Source: Acidocella sp.
GTDB lineage: Bacteria; Pseudomonadota; Alphaproteobacteria; Acetobacterales; Acetobacteraceae
Assembly (NCBI GenBank): GCA_031291755.1
Contig: JARLIK010000007.1
Span: forward strand, 1-64,000
Length of the DNA stretch: 64,000 nt
Direction: 5' to 3'
Shown piece after piece: positions 24,694-32,524 of the stretch (positions within the stretch are counted from its first letter, which is position 1; each line of letters opens with the position of its first letter). The translations under genes were made by a program, and so were the position numbers. Below the pieces are notes generated by a model. The model ran no database searches. It saw nothing but the letters and a program-made list of their open reading frames with translations, and had not been told where the DNA came from.

Positions 24694-26247
24694 ATGCCGA
24701 TATATGCGCAAGGGACTTTAAATACAACAGCGCTGATTGTGCCAGACTTGTATGTTCAGATTGTACCCCCGCAAACCTTGTTGTTGAATGGCGTTCCGAC
24801 AGATATTCTGGGTGTGGTGGGTACAGCAAGTTGGGGGCCGGTGGGTGAACCGACGATTGTTGGAAGTATGAGTGATTATGCCACGGCGTTTGGACCCGTG
24901 ATGGCGCGTAAATATGATATGGGGACGCCGGTGGCGACAGCTGTGCAGCAGGGTGCTGCAAATTTTCGCTGCGTGCGGATAGCCGACGGCACTGATACCG
25001 CGGCGGCGTTATCGCTGCTCGGGGCTGTCAACTTCACGGCGTTATATACGGGCAGCCAGGGCACTAGTTTGATGTTGACGTTGGCAGCGGGGTCGGCAGC
25101 GAATTCCTGGCGTCTTACGGTGGCGCTGCCTGGCCTTAGCCCAGAAGTGTTCGATAATATCACTGGCACTGGCGCCGCATTTTGGACGGCGATGACGCAG
25201 GCCGTTAACAGCGGCAGTGGAGTGCTGCGCGGGCCCTCCCAGTTGGTGGTAGCGAGTTTGATGTCAGCAAATGCGAATCCTATCGCAGGCATGTATCCAT
25301 TCTCGGCGGGTACACCGGGGACAGATGGCGCCAATAATATTGCGGCGGCTCAACTTGTAGGGAGCGACAGCTTGCCAAGAACCGGCATGTATGCACTGCG
25401 TGGTCAAGGTTGTGCGTTGGCTTTGCTGGCAGACGCGGATGATGCGACACAGTGGAGTGTGCAGGTGGCGTTTGGTCTTAGTGAGTCAATTTATATGATT
25501 CTTACTGGGCCAGCAGGCGATTCGATTTCGAATGCCGTGGTGACCAAGGCGGTGGCCGGGATTGATAGCTATGCTGCCAAGTTGATGTTTGGTGATTGGA
25601 TATATTGGTATGATCAGGCCAATGCGATAACGCGTCTGGTATCGCCGCAAGGGTTTGTGGCGGGCCGGTTGGCGAATTTATCGCCAGAGCAATCATCGTT
25701 GAACAAGCCTTTGTATGGTGTGATAGGCTCGCAGAAGTCTGGTCAGCCGGGCGTAGGAACGGCGACGACATATGCATCGGCTGATCTTTCAGTGCTGCTT
25801 TCTGCCGGGATTGATGTGATTGCCAATCCGCAGCCTGGGGGTGCATTTTGGGGTGTTAGGGGCGGGCATAATTCTTCGTCGAACGCGGCGATCAATGGTG
25901 ATAATTACACCAGGTTGACAAACTATATTGCGCGCACGCTGTCGGCAGGGATGGGGGCTTATGTTGGTCAATTGGTCAACGCAACCTTATTTCAAAATAT
26001 CCGTGCCACACTGCTGGCTTTCCTGAATGCGTTGCTGGGGCAGGGGCTATTGGGCAGCACTGATGGGTCTCTGCCGTTTGCTGTGGTTTGCGATACGACC
26101 AATAATCCGACCAGTAGAACTGGGCTTGGTTACGTGCAAGCTGATTGTCAGGTGCAATATCAAGCAATCAACGAGAAATTTATTGTGAATGTGCAAGGCG
26201 GGCAAACGGTTCAGGTCAGCCGGCAGAGCGTGCTGGTAATCGCGTAA
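24694..26247 (+). CDS. Tail sheath protein
   Basis: The 517-residue protein has the sheath pattern: an N-terminal domain (YAQGTLNTTALIVPDLYVQI, then ILGVVGTASWGPVGEPTIVG), a variable middle, and a C-terminal domain with conserved helices (NYIARTLSAGMGAYVGQLVN, then VQVSRQSVLVIA). Sheath subunits polymerise around the tube and contract on infection, so this gene marks the particle as a myovirus-type, contractile one. It is followed at once by the tail tube gene. Length and gene order agree with P2/Mu-type phages. Confidence 0.9.
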   Translation: MPIYAQGTLNTTALIVPDLYVQIVPPQTLLLNGVPTDILGVVGTASWGPVGEPTIVGSMSDYATAFGPVMARKYDMGTPVATAVQQGAANFRCVRIADGTDTAAALSLLGAVNFTALYTGSQGTSLMLTLAAGSAANSWRLTVALPGLSPEVFDNITGTGAAFWTAMTQAVNSGSGVLRGPSQLVVASLMSANANPIAGMYPFSAGTPGTDGANNIAAAQLVGSDSLPRTGMYALRGQGCALALLADADDATQWSVQVAFGLSESIYMILTGPAGDSISNAVVTKAVAGIDSYAAKLMFGDWIYWYDQANAITRLVSPQGFVAGRLANLSPEQSSLNKPLYGVIGSQKSGQPGVGTATTYASADLSVLLSAGIDVIANPQPGGAFWGVRGGHNSSSNAAINGDNYTRLTNYIARTLSAGMGAYVGQLVNATLFQNIRATLLAFLNALLGQGLLGSTDGSLPFAVVCDTTNNPTSRTGLGYVQADCQVQYQAINEKFIVNVQGGQTVQVSRQSVLVIA

Positions 26248-26259
26248 AGGAAAAATGAG

Positions 26260-26688
26260 ATGCCGTATAATACTTTTTCGGTAGGCAGTGATTGTCAGTT
26301 GGTGGTTATGGGACCGTTTGGACGTGTTGACTTAGCGCATGTCACTGGCTTTGAAGCGAGCCAGGTAACGCAAGCGGTACGAGTGGATCGTTTGGATGGA
26401 GTGCAATTGGGAGCTGAACTGCCGAAGGGATGGTCTGGTATGTTTACGCTAGATCGCGGTTCATCGGCCGCTGATGATTTTATCGCTGCGATTGAGAGCG
26501 CATATTTTGCAGGTCAGGCCATTGGCGCTGGTACGTTGTATCAGTATGTCAGTGAACCCAATGGATCTACCTCAACATATCAGTTTGGCGGGGCCGTATT
26601 TAAACTGGTCTCTGCAGGAAGTTATAAGGGTGACGCACCGGTTTCGCAAAAGTTGCAATTTTACGCATCATCGCGGGTGCGCGTATGA
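26260..26688 (+). CDS. Tail tube protein
   Basis: The 142-residue protein is beta-rich with repeated short strands (NTFSVGSDCQLVVMG, RVDLAHVTGFEAS, SAADDFIAAIESAYFAG, SYKGDAPVSQKLQFYASSRV). Its size and position directly after the sheath gene fit the contractile-tail tube protein (P2 FII/Mu-type), forming the rigid inner tube. It overlaps the following chaperone gene by 4 bases. Confidence 0.85.
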   Translation: MPYNTFSVGSDCQLVVMGPFGRVDLAHVTGFEASQVTQAVRVDRLDGVQLGAELPKGWSGMFTLDRGSSAADDFIAAIESAYFAGQAIGAGTLYQYVSEPNGSTSTYQFGGAVFKLVSAGSYKGDAPVSQKLQFYASSRVRV

Positions 26689-26990
26689 GTGACAAGGTGG
26701 TGACAGACAGCCGGGGGCGGCGGATTATGCTGCGCAAGGTTGGTGTGCTGGAAACGTTGCGGCTGTATAAGGCGCTCGGGCCCGAGTTGTCAGTAAATGG
26801 TGCATATATGGCCGCGGCAAGCATTGCGGCTGCTGCTGCGATGATTGACGATGTGCCGATGCCGTTCCCGAACAATGAGGCCGGCGTTGAATTGTTGCTT
26901 GAGCGATTGGGTGATGAGGGCGTGATGGCAGTGGTTGAAGTTTCCACGGAACCGCCACTGGAAACGAAAGTTTCTGAAGCGGGAAACTGA
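26685..26990 (+). CDS. Tail assembly chaperone, short form (G-like)
   Basis: The 101-residue protein (MSDKVVTDSRGRRIMLRKVG, Ala-rich centre with AAASIAAAAAMIDDV, acidic C-terminus) sits in the position of lambda gpG/P2 gpE chaperones. They bind the tape-measure protein and help tube assembly. It ends at TGA 26988-26990. The last sense codons contain the heptamer G-GGA-AAC (26981-26987), which can slip -1 so that the ribosome continues into a second frame and makes a longer fusion. Confidence 0.8.
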   Translation: MSDKVVTDSRGRRIMLRKVGVLETLRLYKALGPELSVNGAYMAAASIAAAAAMIDDVPMPFPNNEAGVELLLERLGDEGVMAVVEVSTEPPLETKVSEAGN

Positions 26991-27157
26991 CACGGCATCC
27001 GGCGCTGACGGATTGTTTGTATCTAGTCAGATGCGGGGTGCCGTATGATGTGGCGTTTGATCTAGATGATGTCGAGCGGATGGCGTACGCGGTTATATTC
27101 GGAACGCTAGATGGCTTGATTTTTGATTGGCCCAGGATGCGGTGGCTTAGGGAGTAG
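26685..27157 (+). CDS. Tail assembly chaperone, -1 frameshift fusion (G-T-like)
   Basis: Reading the GGGAAAC heptamer (26981-26987) with a -1 slip moves from the frame of the short chaperone into an open frame. It starts CTG ACA CGG at 26987 and ends at TAG 27155-27157. The fusion has 157 residues: 101 from the short form plus 56 (LTRHPALTDCLYLVRCGV, then PYDVAFDLDDVERMAYAVIF and a C-terminal FDWPRMRWLRE). The tail of the second frame has a protein-like composition and no start codon of its own with a good ribosome site. This is the classical G/G-T arrangement of long-tailed phages, not a sequencing error. Confidence 0.8.
26981..26987 (+). promoter_or_regulatory. Programmed -1 ribosomal frameshift site (slippery heptamer)
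   Basis: GGGAAAC fits the X-XXY-YYZ slippery rule (X=G, Y=A, Z=C) in the reading frame of the short chaperone. It lies directly before its stop TGA. The -1 frame is closed by TGA 26975-26977, so the usable shift window is between that stop and the short-form stop, and the heptamer is inside it. Confidence 0.85.
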
Positions 27158-27172
27158 CGAGATCTTCCAAGT

Positions 27173-27943
27173 GTGTTGCACGCTCATGGTGTTGGGACTC
27201 CTCCAGCATGGAAATTAGAAATGGTATCTGTTCTGTCAGCGGTTGAAGTACCGGTGGTTCATCGCGGCATCGCGGCATATATGAGGCGGCGGTTCGGGTG
27301 GTTTGCGCCGTTTAAGCAAAGGCCTAAGAATCGCGCAATGCGGTCGGCCGGCGGGGATGGGTCAGCTGCTATCAATATGGATATTTTGATGAATGCGCGG
27401 CGGTTGATTTCAGCGGGTGATCAACCGGTTATCAATATCGGCGCTGCGTTGAGCCGGATATTAAAGCATAAAACTGTTCACAATATCATAAATGATGGTT
27501 CTCCGGTTCCGCAAAAACAACGGCATGATTGTCTAGTGTTGAATAGGCGTGGTGGACTGCAGGAAACGTTATCGCCGCTTGCCAAGATCGGACAAGTTCA
27601 TGAAGCGACAAGAGGTATTTCGAATACAGACGTGCGATTGACGCTGATGAATTTTGTGCCGAAACGGTCTCACGTTATCAGTTTCGCTCCGGCATTTTCT
27701 ACGGATCGTGCGAGCGGGCAGAGTGCAGAGGCGTGGCCTTCGCGTCAGATATTGAGCGAACACGCTGGTTTAAGTGTGGGTAAAACAAAAGAGATCAGCA
27801 GACCCGGTCCGCCGACTAAAAATGATATGGCAGCATTAGTGCGTGAGTTCTTCGATCACCAAGCGCGGCTTCCGCCGTCGGGAGCGACAATGTTTGATCC
27901 GAGGCTGTCGCCCGCCTGGCCGGGGCTGAAGATGCCACTTTGA
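27173..27943 (+). CDS. Unrecognised protein in the tape-measure position
   Basis: The 256-residue protein (GTG 27173, no clear ribosome site; ATG 27221 is an alternative) takes the place where long-tailed phages encode the tape-measure protein, usually 500-1000 residues or more. It is not Ala/Leu-rich or coiled-coil like. Segments include MRRRFGWFAPFKQRPKNRAM, INMDILMNARRLISAGDQP and a C-terminal DMAALVREFFDHQARLPP. The same frame is open just upstream and runs out of the chaperone stop, so a remnant of a larger gene is possible. A very short tail, a degraded tape measure, or a gene encoded elsewhere are the alternatives. Confidence 0.6.
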   Translation: MLHAHGVGTPPAWKLEMVSVLSAVEVPVVHRGIAAYMRRRFGWFAPFKQRPKNRAMRSAGGDGSAAINMDILMNARRLISAGDQPVINIGAALSRILKHKTVHNIINDGSPVPQKQRHDCLVLNRRGGLQETLSPLAKIGQVHEATRGISNTDVRLTLMNFVPKRSHVISFAPAFSTDRASGQSAEAWPSRQILSEHAGLSVGKTKEISRPGPPTKNDMAALVREFFDHQARLPPSGATMFDPRLSPAWPGLKMPL

Positions 27944-27951
27944 GGAATTAT

Positions 27952-28641
27952 ATGAGCGATATATCATTATTTTTAGGCGGGATTACGTTTCAAGATTTTG
28001 AAGTACCAGAGAAATTGGTATTTGGTGGGGCGCAACGTGTGATTGCGCATGAGTTGATTGGTGGCGGCCGTGCCATAGATGTTCTTGGTGGACAGCCAGC
28101 ACAGATTTCATTTCGCGGAATCATGTCTGGTTCCAACGCTGTAGGCCGGGCACAGGCACTTGATGCAGCAAGAGTTGCTGGTAATGCGATCAATTTAGGT
28201 TGGCAGAATTTTGTTTATAGTGTTGTGATTTCTGAGCTTTGTCTGGACTATGAAAAATCATGGTGGATACCGTTCGAGGTACGATGCATGGTGGTGTTGG
28301 ATCCTGCTATGCCGGTGCTTAATGTCATCGCACCATTATCAAATTTGATAGACAATGATTTAAATTTAGCGACCACCTATGCCAGCCAGGCGAGATTACT
28401 AGGCACGGTATTGACCTCGGCTTCGGTGCCGGCTGCACAGGAAATTTTATCGACGAGTCTGAGTTCGATGAACGATGAATTAGCCTGCGATAACATGGCG
28501 GTAACTGCGGCAAGGGATGGACTTTCGGGCATTGCCGCAGTAACGCAATTGGCCGACATATCGGCGTCTCTTGCAGCTGTGGCTACGATGAATGGCTATG
28601 TTAATCGTGCCGCTATAAATATCGTATTGGGAAATTCATGA
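27952..28641 (+). CDS. Phage tail protein, U-like position
   Basis: The 229-residue protein (ATG 27952, GAGGA about 6 bases upstream; TTG 27940 is in frame) starts with beta-like FLGGITFQDFEVPEKLVFGG. It then has KSWWIPFEVRCMVVLDP and a helical Ala-rich C-terminus with QARLLGTVLTSASVPAAQ. The P2-type order (chaperone, tape measure, U, X, D) places it at the U or DNA-circulation-protein position. I do not recognise the exact family. It overlaps the next gene by 4 bases. Confidence 0.55.
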   Translation: MSDISLFLGGITFQDFEVPEKLVFGGAQRVIAHELIGGGRAIDVLGGQPAQISFRGIMSGSNAVGRAQALDAARVAGNAINLGWQNFVYSVVISELCLDYEKSWWIPFEVRCMVVLDPAMPVLNVIAPLSNLIDNDLNLATTYASQARLLGTVLTSASVPAAQEILSTSLSSMNDELACDNMAVTAARDGLSGIAAVTQLADISASLAAVATMNGYVNRAAINIVLGNS

Positions 28642-28826
28642 GCACTACCAGCGTAACCATTATTGGCGGCAATTTATTTTCCCTCGCGGCATTGTATCTG
28701 CAGGATGCGACGCAATGGATTCGAATTGCGAAGGCTAATAATCTATCTGATCCGGTGCTGAACGGTTTGAATGTCTTAGTGATTCCTGCGTTGGACTTAA
28801 CTGCGGGAGGGGGAATTGCCAATTAG
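28638..28826 (+). CDS. Tail protein X-like (LysM-type) small protein
   Basis: The 62-residue protein has a LysM-like signature: an N-terminal beta strand (TSVTIIGGNLFSLAALYL), helix-turn (DATQWIRIAKANNLSDP), and PVLNGLNVLVIP at the C-terminus. Contractile phages place such a small X protein between the U and D genes, where it probably binds peptidoglycan or the tail hub. It overlaps the D-like gene by 11 bases. Confidence 0.8.
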   Translation: MSTTSVTIIGGNLFSLAALYLQDATQWIRIAKANNLSDPVLNGLNVLVIPALDLTAGGGIAN

Positions 28827-29802
28827 CTTTCCGCAGGTTCGTGTCACGATTAACGGAATGAACGTTCAGGGTGTCACTGGCATCATGGTTGAGCAGACTG
28901 GGTATTATGCAGCCGATCGGTTTGCGATTGAGTTAGCCATGGGCGCTGCTCCATTATTTGATGCCGGATATTATTCGGAGTTGGGACTGGCAGAGATTAT
29001 TATTGAGGTTGCCAATTATCAGGCTGGTTTTGTCGGTTTGATGACGGGACAGATTGACAATATTAAGATTGATTTTGCCAGCAATTTAGTGAGTCTATCT
29101 GGCCGGGACCTCTCGGCGCGTCTCATTGATGCTGAGATATCTGAGACGTTTGTTAATCAGACGTCAAGTCAGATTGCGGGGACTTTAGCGGTGCGACATG
29201 GGTTGACTCCGAATGTTACCGCAACGTCAACGCCAATTGGCCAATATTATGAGTTGGACCATGCTCGTAGTGTTCTGGGGTTGAATTCGCGGTCGGGAAG
29301 CGAGTGGGATTTGATGGTGCAACTGGCGCAATTAGAAAATTTCAGCCTTTCGATTGTGGGGGAAACGTTGAATTTTTTGAACCAGGTATTGCAACAGCCG
29401 ACCTTATTGAACGTACAGGATTGTATGGAATTATCAATTGACCTAGCAACGACTTTGCCGACGACAACCATTGTGAAATCATGGAATACTCGCAATAAAG
29501 CTGCGTTAACTCAAAGCGCCGGAGCGGTGAGTGGCGGCAAAACGACGCTGATTAAGCCCAACCTGACTACGGAGCAGGCACAGTTGATAGCCAGTAATCA
29601 TTTGATGGCATTGACGGCTCATTCCGGGATTATGACAGCAAAAATTCCGGGTGAGTTAGAGTTGTTGCCAGCTGCGCGGATTTTACTTGCCGGAACTGAA
29701 TCGTCTTTGGATCAAATTTATATGACTGATAGCATTGTTAGGCGGATTAGCGTGGCGGATGGATTTACTCAGATGATTCGTGCTCATGCTGTGCCAGGTT
29801 GA
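28816..29802 (+). CDS. Phage late control/tail hub protein D
   Basis: The 328-residue protein starts with TTG 28816, with GGAGGGGG about 5 bases before it. It has segments typical of gpD-like hub proteins: VRVTINGMNVQGVTGIMVEQ, DRFAIELAMG, ISLAGDL-like VSLSGRDLSARLIDAE, and a central region with TPIGQYYELDHARSVLG and SGSEWDLMVQLAQLENFS. gpD forms the central tail hub that links the tube with the baseplate spike. It overlaps the X-like gene, as in P2-type clusters. The TTG start is unusual and is supported by the strong ribosome site. Confidence 0.85.
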   Translation: MPISFPQVRVTINGMNVQGVTGIMVEQTGYYAADRFAIELAMGAAPLFDAGYYSELGLAEIIIEVANYQAGFVGLMTGQIDNIKIDFASNLVSLSGRDLSARLIDAEISETFVNQTSSQIAGTLAVRHGLTPNVTATSTPIGQYYELDHARSVLGLNSRSGSEWDLMVQLAQLENFSLSIVGETLNFLNQVLQQPTLLNVQDCMELSIDLATTLPTTTIVKSWNTRNKAALTQSAGAVSGGKTTLIKPNLTTEQAQLIASNHLMALTAHSGIMTAKIPGELELLPAARILLAGTESSLDQIYMTDSIVRRISVADGFTQMIRAHAVPG

Positions 29803-29811
29803 GAAGTTCAC

Positions 29812-30357
29812 ATGGACCGGTTTTGGAATGCGGTTAAGGGCCGGGCAGGGGGGCTTGATGGGCTAGCTGGTGTCGCGCGGTTTGGATTGGTGTCTAGCTT
29901 TGATCCGGCCAGTTATGCGGCACGGGTGTTGATGCAGCCAGAGAATATATTAAGTGGGTGGTTGCCGATATTATCATCATGGGTCGGGTCTGGGTGGGGA
30001 TTGGCGGCGCCTCTGACGCCCGGTGATCAGGTGTTGGTATTGATGCAGGAGGCGGACTCAGAGCACGGTGTTATTGCGGGTTGTGTATGGTCTGCTGTTG
30101 ACAAGCCGTTGCCGGCCCCGAGTGGCGAACTGTGGTTTCAGCATCAAAGTGGAAGTTTTTTGAAGCTCCATAACGATGGAACGATTGCGATTCAGGCATC
30201 GACGGTAACAATAACAGGAAACTTACTGGTGACAGGTGATATTTCAGATCAGAATGCCGCGCATGGATCCTTAGCGGTACTGCGCAGCGCCTATGATGCT
30301 CATACGCACCCGGATGCGCAAGGTGGCATGACTGGGCTTGCTACGGAGATTGTGTAA
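29812..30357 (+). CDS. Baseplate assembly protein V (tail spike)
   Basis: The 181-residue protein has the V/gp45-type pattern: an N-terminal OB-like part (YAARVLMQPENILSGWLPIL), then GWGLAAPLTPGDQVLVLMQE and GVIAGCVWSA. A beta-helix-like end (IAIQASTVTITGNLLVTGD) and a terminal HTHPDAQGGMTGL motif follow. The His-rich HxH region is what coordinates iron at the tip of P2/Mu spike proteins. It forms the membrane-piercing spike at the baseplate centre. It touches the next gene at 30357. Confidence 0.88.
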   Translation: MDRFWNAVKGRAGGLDGLAGVARFGLVSSFDPASYAARVLMQPENILSGWLPILSSWVGSGWGLAAPLTPGDQVLVLMQEADSEHGVIAGCVWSAVDKPLPAPSGELWFQHQSGSFLKLHNDGTIAIQASTVTITGNLLVTGDISDQNAAHGSLAVLRSAYDAHTHPDAQGGMTGLATEIV

Positions 30358-30719
30358 TGCCGGATATCGATTTGTGGTTTGGCGGAGATTTGTCAGTGGG
30401 GCCGACCGGAGATATTGCGCTGGCAACTGGTTCGTTTTTGACTGAGCAGCGCGTGCTTCGACGTTTGCTTACCAATGCTGGTGATTATATATGGCAACTT
30501 GGTTATGGCGCGGGTCTTGGTCAGTTTGTCGGGCAGCCCGGCGCGCCGACAATTATTGCGGGCGTAACCCGAACACAGATGTTGCGGGAAGCCGGCATTG
30601 CGGCCACGCCGGCGCCGGTAATTGCGGTTAATTCGGCTGTGGATGGAACGGTGAATTTGGCTGTGCAGTATGTTGACGCAAATACCGCTGCCGTACGCTC
30701 ATTAAGTTTTTCAGTATAG
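30357..30719 (+). CDS. Baseplate wedge protein W (gp25-like)
   Basis: The 120-residue protein has the gpW/gp25-like sequence FLTEQRVLRRLLTNAGDYIW, with the GYGAGL turn found in lysozyme-related baseplate wedge proteins. It connects the sheath start and the baseplate wedges. It follows V directly and precedes J, the standard V-W-J order. Confidence 0.85.
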   Translation: MPDIDLWFGGDLSVGPTGDIALATGSFLTEQRVLRRLLTNAGDYIWQLGYGAGLGQFVGQPGAPTIIAGVTRTQMLREAGIAATPAPVIAVNSAVDGTVNLAVQYVDANTAAVRSLSFSV

Positions 30720-30727
30720 GTTTTATA

Positions 30728-31852
30728 ATGCAACTATCCATGCAGAATTTTTCAACATTGATTGAGGGAATGGCAGCGTCTGTTCAAGGTGCAGCAAAAT
30801 CATTGCTTGATCTATCTGTCGGATCAGTTTTGAGGGCGATTTTGGAGGCAAATGCATCGGTTGCGCTATGGATTCAGTGGTTGATCGTTCAAGTATTAGT
30901 AGCCACTCGCCTGGCGACGAGCAGCGGTGCCGATTGTGACAGTTTTTGTGCTGATTTTGGATTTAGCAGGTTGCCTGCTGTGGCTTCCATGGGGCAGGTG
31001 ACATTTTCACGTTTTACGCCGAATGTTGCGGCGTATGTTCCTGTTGGGACAAATGTTTCAGTCGCGTCGAATACAATGAGTTTTATGGTAACCGCGGACC
31101 AGACCAATGCTGCGTACAATGCGGTTAACGGAGGGTATGATTTGGCTGCAGGTGTCTCCGGCTGTACGGTGATGGTTGTGGCAAATGTCGCTGGCGCTGC
31201 GGGAAATGTAGAGCCAGGGACGATTTCTGTTATTAGTTCGGCATTAGCGGGAATCGATATTGTATCGAACCAATTGGCCTTAACTGGCGGGCTTGATGCC
31301 GAGAGCGACGTGGCCTTCCGATCCCGGTTTGGAAATTATCTGGCAAGCTTGTCAAAGGCGACGGATATCGCGATTGGCGCTGCGGTGGCGGGCATACAAC
31401 AAGACCTGTCATACGTGATTAGTGAGAACATTAATCAGGCAGGCAGCATGCAGCCGGGACATTTTGTGGTCACGGTGGATGATGGCTCGGGTACGCCGCC
31501 GGCTAGTTTGTTGGGCCTGGTACAGGCGGCGGTAGATGCGGTACGGCCGGTTGGGTCAAGCTTTGCGGTGCAGGGCCCCATTGTATTGGCGGTCAATGTT
31601 TCAATGAATATTGTCACGGCAGCCGGCATTTCGCATCAAACGGTCATTGCCTTAGTGGCAGGAGCGATTGAGAGTTATGTCGCTGGCCTTGGTGTTGGCG
31701 CTACGCTGAGTTACACGCGTCTGGCGCAATTAGCCTATGCGGCCTCAATCTCGGTTACCAATGTTTCGAATATAATGTTGAATGGCAGCACGAGTGATTT
31801 GGCCCCGCCATTGTTCGGTGTGATCCGCATTGGCACGGTTGCGGTGGCCTGA
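30728..31852 (+). CDS. Baseplate J/gp47 family protein
   Basis: The 374-residue protein has the J/gp47 style: LSVGSVLRAILEANASVALW, SGADCDSFCADFGFSRLPA, and the conserved LTGGLDAESDVAFRSRFGNY followed by LSKATDIAIGAAVAGIQ. Ring-like beta modules follow (ILAVNVSMNI-type strands). It forms the large baseplate wedge that extends the tail-fibre network. It is followed after 3 bases by an I-like gene. Confidence 0.9.
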   Translation: MQLSMQNFSTLIEGMAASVQGAAKSLLDLSVGSVLRAILEANASVALWIQWLIVQVLVATRLATSSGADCDSFCADFGFSRLPAVASMGQVTFSRFTPNVAAYVPVGTNVSVASNTMSFMVTADQTNAAYNAVNGGYDLAAGVSGCTVMVVANVAGAAGNVEPGTISVISSALAGIDIVSNQLALTGGLDAESDVAFRSRFGNYLASLSKATDIAIGAAVAGIQQDLSYVISENINQAGSMQPGHFVVTVDDGSGTPPASLLGLVQAAVDAVRPVGSSFAVQGPIVLAVNVSMNIVTAAGISHQTVIALVAGAIESYVAGLGVGATLSYTRLAQLAYAASISVTNVSNIMLNGSTSDLAPPLFGVIRIGTVAVA

Positions 31853-31855
31853 GCG

Positions 31856-32515
31856 ATGACCGGCGATATCAATGATATGCTGGCGCGTCTGAAGTCGGTG
31901 CTGCCGGTGCGGTGGTTTGCGGATACGACGCCGATCCTTGATGCTGTGCTGACTGGATTCGCCTGGGGGTGGAGTGGGCTTTATGCGCTGCTTAATTTTG
32001 TAAAATTGCAGACGCGACTCGCGAGTGCCACCGGGATATTTTTAGATATTGCCGCGATCGATTATTTTGGTCTGGCATTGCCGCGCCATGCTGGTGAGGG
32101 TGATGGTGCATTCAGCACGCGTTTACGCGCTAATCTGGTTGCACCTCGCGCAACTCGCGCAGGACTTGTGCTGGCTTTGGAAAATGAAACTGGGCGGACA
32201 CCGGTTATTTTCGAGCCGCTGAATGCCGCCGATACGGGTGGTTATAATAGTTATACGTTGGGATATGGCACGGTGGGTGGATATGGTAGTGCAAATTTGC
32301 CATTTCAGTTTTTTGTCAGCGCATTCCGGCCTAATGCAAGTCCGATTAGCAATGCCGGCGGTTATAATGGCGGCCCCGGCGGTTATGGGATATTGCCGAT
32401 GTTTTATGCAAACATAAGCGATATCCCTGGAGTTGTTACTGACGCTGATATTTATGCCGCGGCGGCGGCGGTTTTACCGGTTGCCACGACGGCCTGGATA
32501 AATATTTCCAACTGA
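31856..32515 (+). CDS. Tail protein I-like (baseplate to fibre)
   Basis: The 219-residue protein starts MTGDINDMLARLKSVLPVRW, and DAVLTGFAWGWSGLYALLNF has the helix style of the I-like baseplate proteins. A Gly/Tyr-rich end (TLGYGTVGGYGSANLPFQFF, GGYNGGPGGYGILPMFYANI) probably binds fibre. The V-W-J-I order and its position before the fibre genes support an I-like function. The Gly-rich tail is unusual for classical P2 I proteins. Confidence 0.75.
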   Translation: MTGDINDMLARLKSVLPVRWFADTTPILDAVLTGFAWGWSGLYALLNFVKLQTRLASATGIFLDIAAIDYFGLALPRHAGEGDGAFSTRLRANLVAPRATRAGLVLALENETGRTPVIFEPLNAADTGGYNSYTLGYGTVGGYGSANLPFQFFVSAFRPNASPISNAGGYNGGPGGYGILPMFYANISDIPGVVTDADIYAAAAAVLPVATTAWINISN

Positions 32516-32524
32516 GGATTAAAC

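Noticed and set aside
26975-26990. Possible sequencing error rather than frameshifting in the tail chaperones
   Set aside because: The heptamer is a perfect slippery site exactly at the overlap, and this phage gene position is known for -1 recoding; a random error would not create it.
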